DNA of 14,322 nt, taken from positions 1 through 14,322 of the forward strand of contig JAUXSJ010000215.1 in NCBI GenBank assembly GCA_030679615.1, written 5' to 3'. The DNA is from Parachlamydiaceae bacterium (lineage in GTDB: Bacteria > Chlamydiota > Chlamydiia > Chlamydiales > Parachlamydiaceae). Shown here in pieces: positions 1-7,865 of this stretch; positions within the stretch are counted from its first letter, which is position 1, and each line of letters opens with the position of its first letter. The notes beneath the pieces were generated by a model. The model was given only the letters and a program-made list of their open reading frames with translations. It was not told the DNA's origin and ran no database searches. Position numbers and translations under genes: made by a program.

Positions 1-3000
1 CCTGTTGCTAAACTTAACCAATAATTTAAATTCATTGAATGAAATGAATCAGGGTTAATCATCAATGATCCATTTTTATTTTTGAATTTATTTAATTCGA
101 CATAAATTTTTTTCCACTGTTTGGAACTAAGCTGATGCTGAAGACCAATTTCAAGAACATCTAAGGATAAAAACGAGTTCTTTTTTAATTCTACTGCTTG
201 CTTATCTCTTTCAATTTGATACATTTCTTTGGAGACAATGGCAATGGGGAAAAATCCTTCTTTTTTCGCAATCATCATGAGGATCACTAGCAATATGGAG
301 GTTTTTCCTCCTCCAGCACGAAAAGCGAATAAAGTTTGCTGAGGAATACTTTTTTTTTGCTTTATCCTTTCTATCACCCACTTCAGAATTTCTGTTTGAT
401 CTAATCTCAATCTTTTTTTTGAACGATATTCATAAACAAGTAATTCAGGATATTGCTTGATGTCGTATTCTCTCTTTTCATCCAAAAGTTGACCTAATTC
501 TTGAATTAAATATGAATTTTCAAAGTTAGAATTCACTTTAACTAAACAATCAATGAGCTGATTGCGATGTTCATTGGCAATACTTTCAATTAAAAACTTC
601 TCAAATTTAAACAATAATTTTTTTAACTGATCCTGTGTTAAATAAGGATTCTGTTGCTTAATTGAGGTTATATTATCCGTCAGATAAGATTCGATTAAAT
701 CATCTACAGTTAGTTTTGAAATCGCTTTGGATTCTCTTTTAATTCTAAATCGATAATTTTCAACGATATCATCTTTCGATAAAAGCTTGTTTTCGTCCTC
801 AGGAATATGATTGAGCATTTTTTCAAGTTGTTGACCTTGATGTAATAAATCAACTGACTTTGATCGATAAATCGTTTTTTGTTGTTTGATGAAGGGATAT
901 AAATCAACATTTGATTTTAAGAAATATGTTAAGTGCTTTTCTAAAAGAGTTTTTTCAAAACCTGTTCTGAGCTGATCATAAATTTTCTTTTCGATTAAAC
1001 TGATTTTTGAGGAATCAATATTCATAAAAAAAGGCTCAGCTTGATTTGGACGATTTTCTTCTATGAACATGATAGAATTTTTTAAATCAATAAGGTCTTT
1101 GACCTGATGCTCAGTCGTTAGACTTGAAAGACAGGACCATGAAGAAATATTTATTTTTTTTGGGATTTCTAATTTCAAACTAAAAATTCTTTCAGAAAGT
1201 TGAATTTCTTGATTCGCCTTATTTTCACTTTCTGAAAGTTTTTTTATAATAATTAGAAAATCATTTAAGTGTTGTTTAAGCGTTGATTTTAAATTTTTAT
1301 TTTCTTTAAATTGAGATTTTTTTATTGATAATAAAAAATCTAATTTTAAATTTTGAAATCGATCTGGAAATTTTCTTGCAAGAAAAAGAACAAAGATTAT
1401 TTTTCTTATATCATCAGAAGGGTTGGATCTAGATAAGAAAAAAAGATGAAGATCAAAATCCTTTCTTTTTTCAGTCAATGCCTTTATCAATAAAGCATTA
1501 AAAAATTTAGGCAATGCTTGACTAATATCAAAATGTCTTTCTAGATTAAATCTCCCCACATGACTTTCAAAAGCACTTTTTGATCCGTTACTTGATTTCA
1601 TGATAAAGTACAGATTTTTTAAAAACTCATCATCCAATGAAATTTTAAAATGATTTTCAGGCATACAAAACTTTGGAGCTTTAACAGACCGATTCTTTTC
1701 AAAAAGAATCGTCCTCAGATCGTGAACATAAGACCAGGTTATTTCCAAATAATTGTTTGAACTTATTTTTTTTATAAACTTTAAAAAAATTAATTCTTGC
1801 TCTAAAGAAATTTGCAAATGTTTTGGAATCCCTAAACCTTGATTTCCCAAAACATTCAAATAATCAATGTAAAAATCATTAACTTTCTTTGAAAATTTTG
1901 GCGTTAAAAGAGATCCTAAATTTAATTGATTGAAAAAAGAGTGTTCTAATAATTGTTGCCTTTTTTGGATAATAAAGACAGCAATATTCAAAATCAACGC
2001 TAGACCTTTTGGAGATTGATCGTTCCAATTTATAAAACAGTCTTCTAAATATTCAATTGCCTTAAGAGTAAAAAGATTTAATTTTCTTAGATAATAAAGA
2101 GATTTTTCATAACCTTTTAAATTAGCAAAAAGTGAAACTAAAAAAATATTAGCCTCAACAGAGTCGTGTATTAAATAATTCTTCTTTAATTCATAAATAT
2201 AGTACGAATCTTTTAAATAATAAAAATTTGGAAAGACTTCCAATGATTGAATAGCGAAATCTAATTTTGTTGCTTTAATGATACCTGAAGGTAATAATAT
2301 ATATTCGCGATCTAAATGATCAGTCAATATTATGTAACCTTTAAATGGTGATAAAAGTTCACACTCTTGATCTTCAGCAATCCATAATGAGGGATTTTGA
2401 ATAGATCTTAAAATCCATTTACCTTCAAATTGTTCTCCTCTAAAATCAAGATTTAGTCCCAGCTCAATGAGCGATATTCTGCCTGTCACCACATCCTTGT
2501 AACATTTCATACCCTTGAATTGATTCATTTGAATCAATTGACTTTTTAATTGATTTAATCCCTCTTCTTGCATCGATGGATGAAATAGATTAATTAACTC
2601 TAATTCTTTGATTGAATGATCTGAAGAGTATCTAGTTTCACGTAAACAATCTTGATTAAAACTTAATCGACGCAATAGAATAGGGGTTGGAGAACGTGTT
2701 GTAATGATATATTCGCTAGATTTATCTTTTTTTTTCCATAAAGCTTCTTCATTATTAGTATGTAATCCAATGAAATTTTTGTTTCCATCATCTAGATCTT
2801 TATAGAAGGTATGTTCGATTGGACATTGATATTCAAACCAATCTTCCTCTTCTTCGAATTTAAACAATATTTCAAATTTAACTCTCTTAGAACCGTTGTC
2901 TTCAATAATTGATAATTGGCGTCGACCACATTCGGTTTGATAATATCCATCACAATTACGTATCAATTCGTCATTTTGAATAAAATCATTCATCCGATCG

Positions 3001-6000
3001 AAATCTACAATTGATTTACAATATTCAAAATATGAACCTGGAGACCTAATGCTTTTACCCTGATCTAAAATCAATCCTTCTTCAAAATTGATTTGATAAT
3101 TTCCTTTAGTAAAAATTGGATAGCATCCTTCCCAATCTTGATGATCATTGATGGAAGGAAAAACAAACTCATCCAGTAAGTAATTGCACAGTTTTATTGG
3201 AAAACTTGTAGATAGATGATTTTTTAACAAACATTTTGTTTGAAAAATTTTGGAAACAGCCCATTCTAAATCTTTTGGTATTGATTCCTTGAATTGTTCA
3301 ATAAAAAAATAAAGTTTTGTCATCGCATATGTGTCATCTACATTTAGTTCTTTTAGATGGCTATAAGTTAAGAACAAAGCGTAATTGCATCTAATATCAC
3401 TATTTGAAGAAAATCTTTCTAAAATACCGCGACGGTATTTTTCAATTTGTTGCTGACATCCAGTTAAATTTAAAGATAAACCATAAGTTTCAAAAAAATA
3501 TCCAAGCTTAAAAAAATAAAGATAACAATTTAGATTTTCTTCTTTTTCTTTATGCTGATTAAGGCTTTTTTCAATAAATTTTCTTAATTGGTTGATTAGA
3601 TCAGGGTCTTCATTTAGTTCTTTTAAAAGGACGCCTGGAGAGAAAAAATTAATTTCAATATTATTTTTTACAATGGGCAGATTAAATAGATTAACATTTC
3701 TTTTTGCCCAATTAAGTGTTGAATAGATCTGTAAATGCGTCATCGATGCTAAGGCGTCTAATTCACGTAAACTTTGATTCGTTATTGACTCCTCATTCAG
3801 TTTTTTTGTATTTTTTAACTGAAAAGATTGACATAAGGCCTCATTAACACTTAAATATTTTCGAGTTTTCTTTGTTAGGTATTTTTCTGAATTTTCATCG
3901 TTTAAATCTAATATAGAGAATGATTGATCTTTAATAACTTCTAGATGACTTCTATTATTGATAAATTCTTTATTTGAATAACTGTATACTTCTTTAATGT
4001 CTTTTGGGATGAAGAAATTAAAATTTTTAACACTCTCTAAAGATGTGTAAGCAAGTATTTGTAAGGCGGCAATTCCTGGAGGAATGGATCCCTCTACATT
4101 CAAGAGTAATTTTACAAACAAGTTCTCTGCAGATTCACTTTTAAAATGAATAAATTGTTGAATAAATAATAGAGATTGCTCAAAAGTATTTTTATTATTT
4201 TTTGAAGCTAGATTTTCAATGGAAGTTAATAAATCTTCTTCTTCTAAAGGAAAACAGAATGCTGAAAATTGACACGATTGTTTCATCCTAAAAAAATAAT
4301 CAAAAATTTTTCTAAATTTCGAATAATCTTCTTCAAGGGGAAAAGCTTGGAATGAAAGGGAATTAAGTTTTTCAAAACAAACAAAAGGCAGTGAAAAATT
4401 TTTTAATTTTAAGTCAGGATGTAATCGAGCTAATTTATCTGTTATAGCATAAATGGTATGGAATATAAGAAAGAAGGAAGTATGACTTTTAATACTTGCA
4501 AATGAAGAAGAACAAAAACGTAAATATTCAACTAATAGTAGAATTGATGGCTCTATATTTTCTACAGGTACTTTATTCCACTCATCGACTTCATCAAAAG
4601 AGGGAAATGGAAGTTGATTGATGGAGTATGAAACAAATCCAATAATCTTCTCATCTACAATTTTTTTTTCTAAATCAATTTGTAATTTTTTAATATAATC
4701 GATCCACTCGGTAAGTATAACTGGAAAATCTTCTGGAGAAAACTTTGAGCTTGGATAAGAAATATAAGAAAATAATTTCTCTTGAACAGATTCATTCTTA
4801 AATGTGTTGCTTTTAACAAATACTTTTAAAGGCTTAAAATTGTTACATTGAATAAAAGATAAGGATTGCTCACTTTTCTTAAATATTATTTTTCTTACTT
4901 GTTCTAATTGTTTTTTTATTTGCACTAAAAGGGCTTGAACTTTCAATATTTCATCATCCAAAAGTATTCCTGGATCAACGGAATGAACTTGTTTCATTTT
5001 TTCTGTCACAGCAACGTATAATTCTTGATATGCCTCATCGACAATCAGGTAATCTTCTTTTTCCGACTTCTCATTCAATTGATGAGTGATTTTTAATAAT
5101 GAACAAAGTTTTGCGTTGAATATGAGTTTATTCACTTCTGTAGAAGAACAACCTTGCTTTACAATTAAAGAGTCTTTTATCAACAATCTAATCGAAAGAT
5201 CTGCACAGATTGAAGAAGTTTGGGGTTTTCCCTCTAAAATATCGATGGGTACAGAGTATTTTGTTTGAATTTTACCTAATAATTGAAGTGGGGCATAAAT
5301 ATCTTTAGCGTTAAGATAATTACCATCTTTATTGCTGCAATTATTCATTCGAGCGAGTGTACAAAAAAAAGATAACCCCGTCTCACCAAATAATTCATCT
5401 TTTTCGATATGAATGGGTAGAAATCGACTTGGTCTTTCCGAATGAGTGGTTGTCCATCCCGTTTGAGGGTGTTGTTCCGCTCCTTCTCCACGATTAATGA
5501 GATGAACAATAATACAATCTTTATTATCTTTGTGCTGTTCAAATAAACCAACGAATATATGACCATCGTCGATTTTTAAATTTTTATACCCTAACGGAAT
5601 GTAGCAATACCCTTTTTGCTTTAATTCTGATTGAAGGGTTTCATGAAAAAACGTTCCAATTTCTAATACAATTCTTAAATAATCAGGATCTTTGTAAGAA
5701 GCCTCTTCATATTTAAAAAGCTTATTTGATTTTTTTAAAAATTTTTTAAAAATTTTTAATTCACTTAATAAATTATTTAATTGATCATCGTAAATATCAA
5801 ATGGAATTACACGATTATCTAAAGTTTTCCATAAAGAAATGTATTCTTCCCAAAATAGAAGTGTTTGTAGGGGATCATTTCCAGCGATAGAAATATTTCC
5901 TCCTAAATAAGAAGATAGATGAAAATTTGCAAATTGTTTGACATCTATTTCAGGCCAATTTTTACTCTTTTCTAACCATTCATGAATCTCTTTTTCTAAA

Positions 6001-6101
6001 TATTGATCTCGAAAATGCTTATCATGAATTTTTGTTAATGAAGAAACCACTGATGGCTTTTCATTAGAAAAATAATTAACAATTCCTGATATAAAATTCA
6101 T
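1..6101 (-). CDS. Giant DUF3638-like protein, C-terminus beyond left edge (at least 2033 aa)
   Basis: One reading frame runs from an ATG at 6101 to the window edge without any stop: 2033 complete codons. An in-frame TAA at 6105-6107 lies just upstream, so this is the earliest ATG; no clear Shine-Dalgarno precedes it. Visible order: residues about 1-170 helical; about 165-310 a compact region with GHIF (H181), NRGEGAEQHP (203-212) and PQTSSIC (C299); then a very long, mostly helical, Lys/Glu/Leu-rich middle with no signal peptide or clear membrane segment; finally LRLDQTEILKW (1900-1910), AGGGKTS (1929-1935, K1933) and MINPDSFHSM (2014-2023). The last three blocks match, in order and spacing, my memory of DUF3638 (LRPxQxE, MGEGKSS, a late LxxPEHxxS block), a family of huge eukaryotic proteins also found in Chlamydia-like bacteria. 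The GGGKT resembles the motif I of SecA-like ATPases rather than a canonical GxxxxGK[ST]. Cellular role unknown. The gene is certain; the family assignment is moderate. Confidence 0.88.
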   Translation of the reverse strand, partial: MNFISGIVNYFSNEKPSVVSSLTKIHDKHFRDQYLEKEIHEWLEKSKNWPEIDVKQFANFHLSSYLGGNISIAGNDPLQTLLFWEEYISLWKTLDNRVIPFDIYDDQLNNLLSELKIFKKFLKKSNKLFKYEEASYKDPDYLRIVLEIGTFFHETLQSELKQKGYCYIPLGYKNLKIDDGHIFVGLFEQHKDNKDCIIVHLINRGEGAEQHPQTGWTTTHSERPSRFLPIHIEKDELFGETGLSFFCTLARMNNCSNKDGNYLNAKDIYAPLQLLGKIQTKYSVPIDILEGKPQTSSICADLSIRLLIKDSLIVKQGCSSTEVNKLIFNAKLCSLLKITHQLNEKSEKEDYLIVDEAYQELYVAVTEKMKQVHSVDPGILLDDEILKVQALLVQIKKQLEQVRKIIFKKSEQSLSFIQCNNFKPLKVFVKSNTFKNESVQEKLFSYISYPSSKFSPEDFPVILTEWIDYIKKLQIDLEKKIVDEKIIGFVSYSINQLPFPSFDEVDEWNKVPVENIEPSILLLVEYLRFCSSSFASIKSHTSFFLIFHTIYAITDKLARLHPDLKLKNFSLPFVCFEKLNSLSFQAFPLEEDYSKFRKIFDYFFRMKQSCQFSAFCFPLEEEDLLTSIENLASKNNKNTFEQSLLFIQQFIHFKSESAENLFVKLLLNVEGSIPPGIAALQILAYTSLESVKNFNFFIPKDIKEVYSYSNKEFINNRSHLEVIKDQSFSILDLNDENSEKYLTKKTRKYLSVNEALCQSFQLKNTKKLNEESITNQSLRELDALASMTHLQIYSTLNWAKRNVNLFNLPIVKNNIEINFFSPGVLLKELNEDPDLINQLRKFIEKSLNQHKEKEENLNCYLYFFKLGYFFETYGLSLNLTGCQQQIEKYRRGILERFSSNSDIRCNYALFLTYSHLKELNVDDTYAMTKLYFFIEQFKESIPKDLEWAVSKIFQTKCLLKNHLSTSFPIKLCNYLLDEFVFPSINDHQDWEGCYPIFTKGNYQINFEEGLILDQGKSIRSPGSYFEYCKSIVDFDRMNDFIQNDELIRNCDGYYQTECGRRQLSIIEDNGSKRVKFEILFKFEEEEDWFEYQCPIEHTFYKDLDDGNKNFIGLHTNNEEALWKKKDKSSEYIITTRSPTPILLRRLSFNQDCLRETRYSSDHSIKELELINLFHPSMQEEGLNQLKSQLIQMNQFKGMKCYKDVVTGRISLIELGLNLDFRGEQFEGKWILRSIQNPSLWIAEDQECELLSPFKGYIILTDHLDREYILLPSGIIKATKLDFAIQSLEVFPNFYYLKDSYYIYELKKNYLIHDSVEANIFLVSLFANLKGYEKSLYYLRKLNLFTLKAIEYLEDCFINWNDQSPKGLALILNIAVFIIQKRQQLLEHSFFNQLNLGSLLTPKFSKKVNDFYIDYLNVLGNQGLGIPKHLQISLEQELIFLKFIKKISSNNYLEITWSYVHDLRTILFEKNRSVKAPKFCMPENHFKISLDDEFLKNLYFIMKSSNGSKSAFESHVGRFNLERHFDISQALPKFFNALLIKALTEKRKDFDLHLFFLSRSNPSDDIRKIIFVLFLARKFPDRFQNLKLDFLLSIKKSQFKENKNLKSTLKQHLNDFLIIIKKLSESENKANQEIQLSERIFSLKLEIPKKINISSWSCLSSLTTEHQVKDLIDLKNSIMFIEENRPNQAEPFFMNIDSSKISLIEKKIYDQLRTGFEKTLLEKHLTYFLKSNVDLYPFIKQQKTIYRSKSVDLLHQGQQLEKMLNHIPEDENKLLSKDDIVENYRFRIKRESKAISKLTVDDLIESYLTDNITSIKQQNPYLTQDQLKKLLFKFEKFLIESIANEHRNQLIDCLVKVNSNFENSYLIQELGQLLDEKREYDIKQYPELLVYEYRSKKRLRLDQTEILKWVIERIKQKKSIPQQTLFAFRAGGGKTSILLVILMMIAKKEGFFPIAIVSKEMYQIERDKQAVELKKNSFLSLDVLEIGLQHQLSSKQWKKIYVELNKFKNKNGSLMINPDSFHSMNLNYWLSLAT

Positions 6102-6277
6102 TAATTAACCATGTTATTATATTTTTAATTATTAACTCTAATGAATTATTAGTTAAAAATCAATAATATTAGTTACTAGATTAATTAACTTAAGCAGTGA
6201 AAATTTAAAATAAATAAAAGAAATTTAAATCGATACATGCTATAATTAGGAAATATAGAAGTAAGAAGGGGTGAAAA
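6102..6277. promoter_or_regulatory. Divergent AT-rich intergenic region
   Basis: This 176-bp spacer lies between the start codons of two divergent genes and is almost entirely A and T. For the leftward giant gene two weak candidates can be read on the minus strand: TATAAT at 6121-6116, which would leave only a few untranslated bases and has no good -35, and TTGATT at 6163-6158 followed after 17 bp by TAGAGT. Because the sequence is so AT-rich, matches of this quality are expected by chance and neither is assigned with confidence. Confidence 0.4.
6238..6246 (+). promoter_or_regulatory. Extended -10 promoter (TGC-TATAAT) for the 441-aa gene
   Basis: A perfect TGnTATAAT stands 31 bp before the ATG at 6278. 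The position expected for a -35 box (about 6218-6223, aagaaa) is poor, which is usual for extended -10 promoters. Transcription would begin near 6253 and leave a leader of about 25 nt that contains the ribosome-binding site AAGGGG (6266-6271), 6 nt from the ATG. Confidence 0.6.
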
Positions 6278-7603
6278 ATGCCAGATCCAAGCCAACCTAT
6301 TCGTCCGATTGATCGTGCTGAAGGAATTAAAATTACTGGGGTTCAACCAGAAACTAAAGAAAATGGAGTCGATTCCGGGGTTTCAAGCATAAAAAAAAGT
6401 AAAGCCGTCATTCCCCCTCAACTTTTAGACCTAAATATTCCCATTTTAATCCCTCCATTAAATTTGCATCAATTGTCGAGTATTGAATTAAAAGATATGT
6501 CTTTAAGGATTAAAGCAAATTTTTTGATGGAGATCACTGGACAAATCAATGAAATAAAAGATCAAATCTTAAGTTCATGGTCTGAAAACCTGAAGCAATT
6601 ACGTGAAGATTTTGAAAATTACTTGAAATCACCTCTGTATCAGCAAATGATCGCAGCCTATCGCAAAGAAACGCAAGGTTTAACAGCTTCTGGTGCACCG
6701 ATAATTGGAAATGAAAAAAATGCAGAGTTAGGTATAACTGCTGTTCTTAATCATGTGCGTATGATTGAACAAATTTCACCTACTGATTCAGAAATTAAAG
6801 CAAAATCACTTTCTTCTGAATCCAATTTTAATCATATTCTTCCTTTTTCAATCTCAATGGTCGTGGGAGGAGGCTTAGCAATAACCACATCTGGACTTAG
6901 CGAAGGAACATCAAATCCATTAGCTGGAGCAATTAATTTTGTTGAAAATCTGCAGCCTTTACTACCTTTACAAGTTACAGCTCAAGATATTATCCCCTTC
7001 ATCAATTTAATGGTCACAGCACCCATTTATTATCATTCATGGAACGAGGCTGTACGAGCCATATTTAATCGTGAAGGACAAAATAATTTAGTCACTTCGC
7101 AAAAATTTGCTGAAGACATCATTAAAATGGTGTCAGACCCTACTTTTAATATATTAGGTTTAATCAGAGGAATTGCTGGCGTTGAAAAATTGACACCAGA
7201 GCAACAAAAAAGCTTATCCTCGATGTTAAAATTTATAATAATAGGAGTTGCCTTAAGTCTTTTATACGCAGCTGAGGTTGGGAAGGCGACAGGAAAAGAA
7301 TTTGGCGGAATGACTCCTGAAGAATTGAGAGATCTTTTAAATGGAAAAATTGCTCCGGATTCAAATCCAGATAGGAAATTAACACACCATGAGCAATTGA
7401 CCTTAACGCTAATCAAGCAAGCTCAAGACCAACTTGCTCAGTTATCCCGAGATCACAGACTCATGGCATCCGCATTATTGTTGCAGTATGTTGAAGCAGC
7501 AAGAGCATTTAATCCGATGACAGATCCAGAAAAGGTATTTGTTGAAGCTTTAGGTGGGGATGATTTCCCTATTCCACCTCAACTCGAAAGCGTTAGAGGC
7601 TGA
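6278..7603 (+). CDS. Unrecognised 441-aa protein with internal hydrophobic segments
   Basis: I do not recognise this family. The start is supported by AAGGGG six bases upstream and an extended -10 promoter. The N-terminus (1-62) is polar and proline-rich, with a repeated IPP pattern at 45-62, and looks disordered. Residues about 63-135 are amphipathic helices rich in Lys/Glu. Three hydrophobic stretches follow at about 187-205 (contains VVGGGLAI), 237-252 and 317-332 (LKFIIIGVALSLLYAA); only the last is long enough to look like a membrane helix. The C-terminal third is helical and charged and ends PIPPQLESVRG. There is no signal peptide. A disordered polar N-terminus plus short internal hydrophobic helices is compatible with a type III secreted effector or translocator-like protein in a Chlamydia-like bacterium, but no motif proves it. 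It stands alone: divergent from the giant gene and convergent with the mutase gene. Confidence 0.85.
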   Translation: MPDPSQPIRPIDRAEGIKITGVQPETKENGVDSGVSSIKKSKAVIPPQLLDLNIPILIPPLNLHQLSSIELKDMSLRIKANFLMEITGQINEIKDQILSSWSENLKQLREDFENYLKSPLYQQMIAAYRKETQGLTASGAPIIGNEKNAELGITAVLNHVRMIEQISPTDSEIKAKSLSSESNFNHILPFSISMVVGGGLAITTSGLSEGTSNPLAGAINFVENLQPLLPLQVTAQDIIPFINLMVTAPIYYHSWNEAVRAIFNREGQNNLVTSQKFAEDIIKMVSDPTFNILGLIRGIAGVEKLTPEQQKSLSSMLKFIIIGVALSLLYAAEVGKATGKEFGGMTPEELRDLLNGKIAPDSNPDRKLTHHEQLTLTLIKQAQDQLAQLSRDHRLMASALLLQYVEAARAFNPMTDPEKVFVEALGGDDFPIPPQLESVRG

Positions 7604-7620
7604 GTTAGATGTAATGCCGT

Positions 7621-7848
7621 CTCAGATAACAGGATTTTAGCTGCTTCGACAAGTCGCATATGCGTTAAGCTAAAAATAATAAATTGTTAAAACATAACGA
7701 TTTTTAGCCTGAAAGCGAAAGAGGACTTTCGCTTTTCTTCAAGGAATAAGCCTTTCAGGTTAATTAAATCACTGTGTTTCAACTAACAGAGATTTTTAGC
7801 TTAACGCATATGCGACAAGTCGAAGCGGCTAAAATCCTCTTATCTGAG
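7621..7848. repeat. Long imperfect inverted repeat (57-bp arms) between convergent genes
   Basis: Arms 7621-7677 and 7792-7848 are reverse complements at 53 of 57 positions, and weaker pairing extends outward to about 7616 and 7853. The arms are separated by 114 bp. The outer ends lie about 12 bp from the stop codons of the flanking convergent genes, so the element fills the whole gap. Each arm carries two overlapping small palindromes, CGACAAGTCG (7647-7656, 7813-7822) and CGCATATGCG (7655-7664, 7805-7814). The centre has a further stem, CCTGAAAG at 7708-7715 with CTTTCAGG at 7752-7759, around a tight hairpin. It could be a miniature mobile element, a two-way terminator, or both. Confidence 0.9.
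7712..7740 (+). terminator. Hairpin with U-rich tail, likely terminator of the 441-aa gene
   Basis: AAAGCGAAAG (7712-7721) pairs perfectly with CTTTCGCTTT (7726-7735) around the loop AGGA and is followed by TCTTC, giving a T-rich run TTTTCTTC. Its place about 110 bp after the stop codon of the plus-strand gene fits an intrinsic terminator for rightward transcription. In the other direction the stem is not followed by a T run. Confidence 0.5.
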
Positions 7849-7865
7849 GCGACAATTATCCAATG

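Noticed and set aside
710..910. Short minus-strand frame inside the giant gene
   Set aside because: It is a different frame of the same strand as the continuous 2033-codon frame and has low-complexity Lys/Ile composition.
5086..5268. 60-codon plus-strand frame opposite the giant gene
   Set aside because: Antisense shadow of the coding frame; no promoter or ribosome-binding site.
5345..5566. 73-codon minus-strand frame inside the giant gene
   Set aside because: Off-frame shadow of the giant coding sequence, with no start signal.
7033..7416. 127-codon frame antisense to the 441-aa gene
   Set aside because: Cys- and Ser-rich antisense shadow; the plus strand has the promoter, Shine-Dalgarno and coherent protein.
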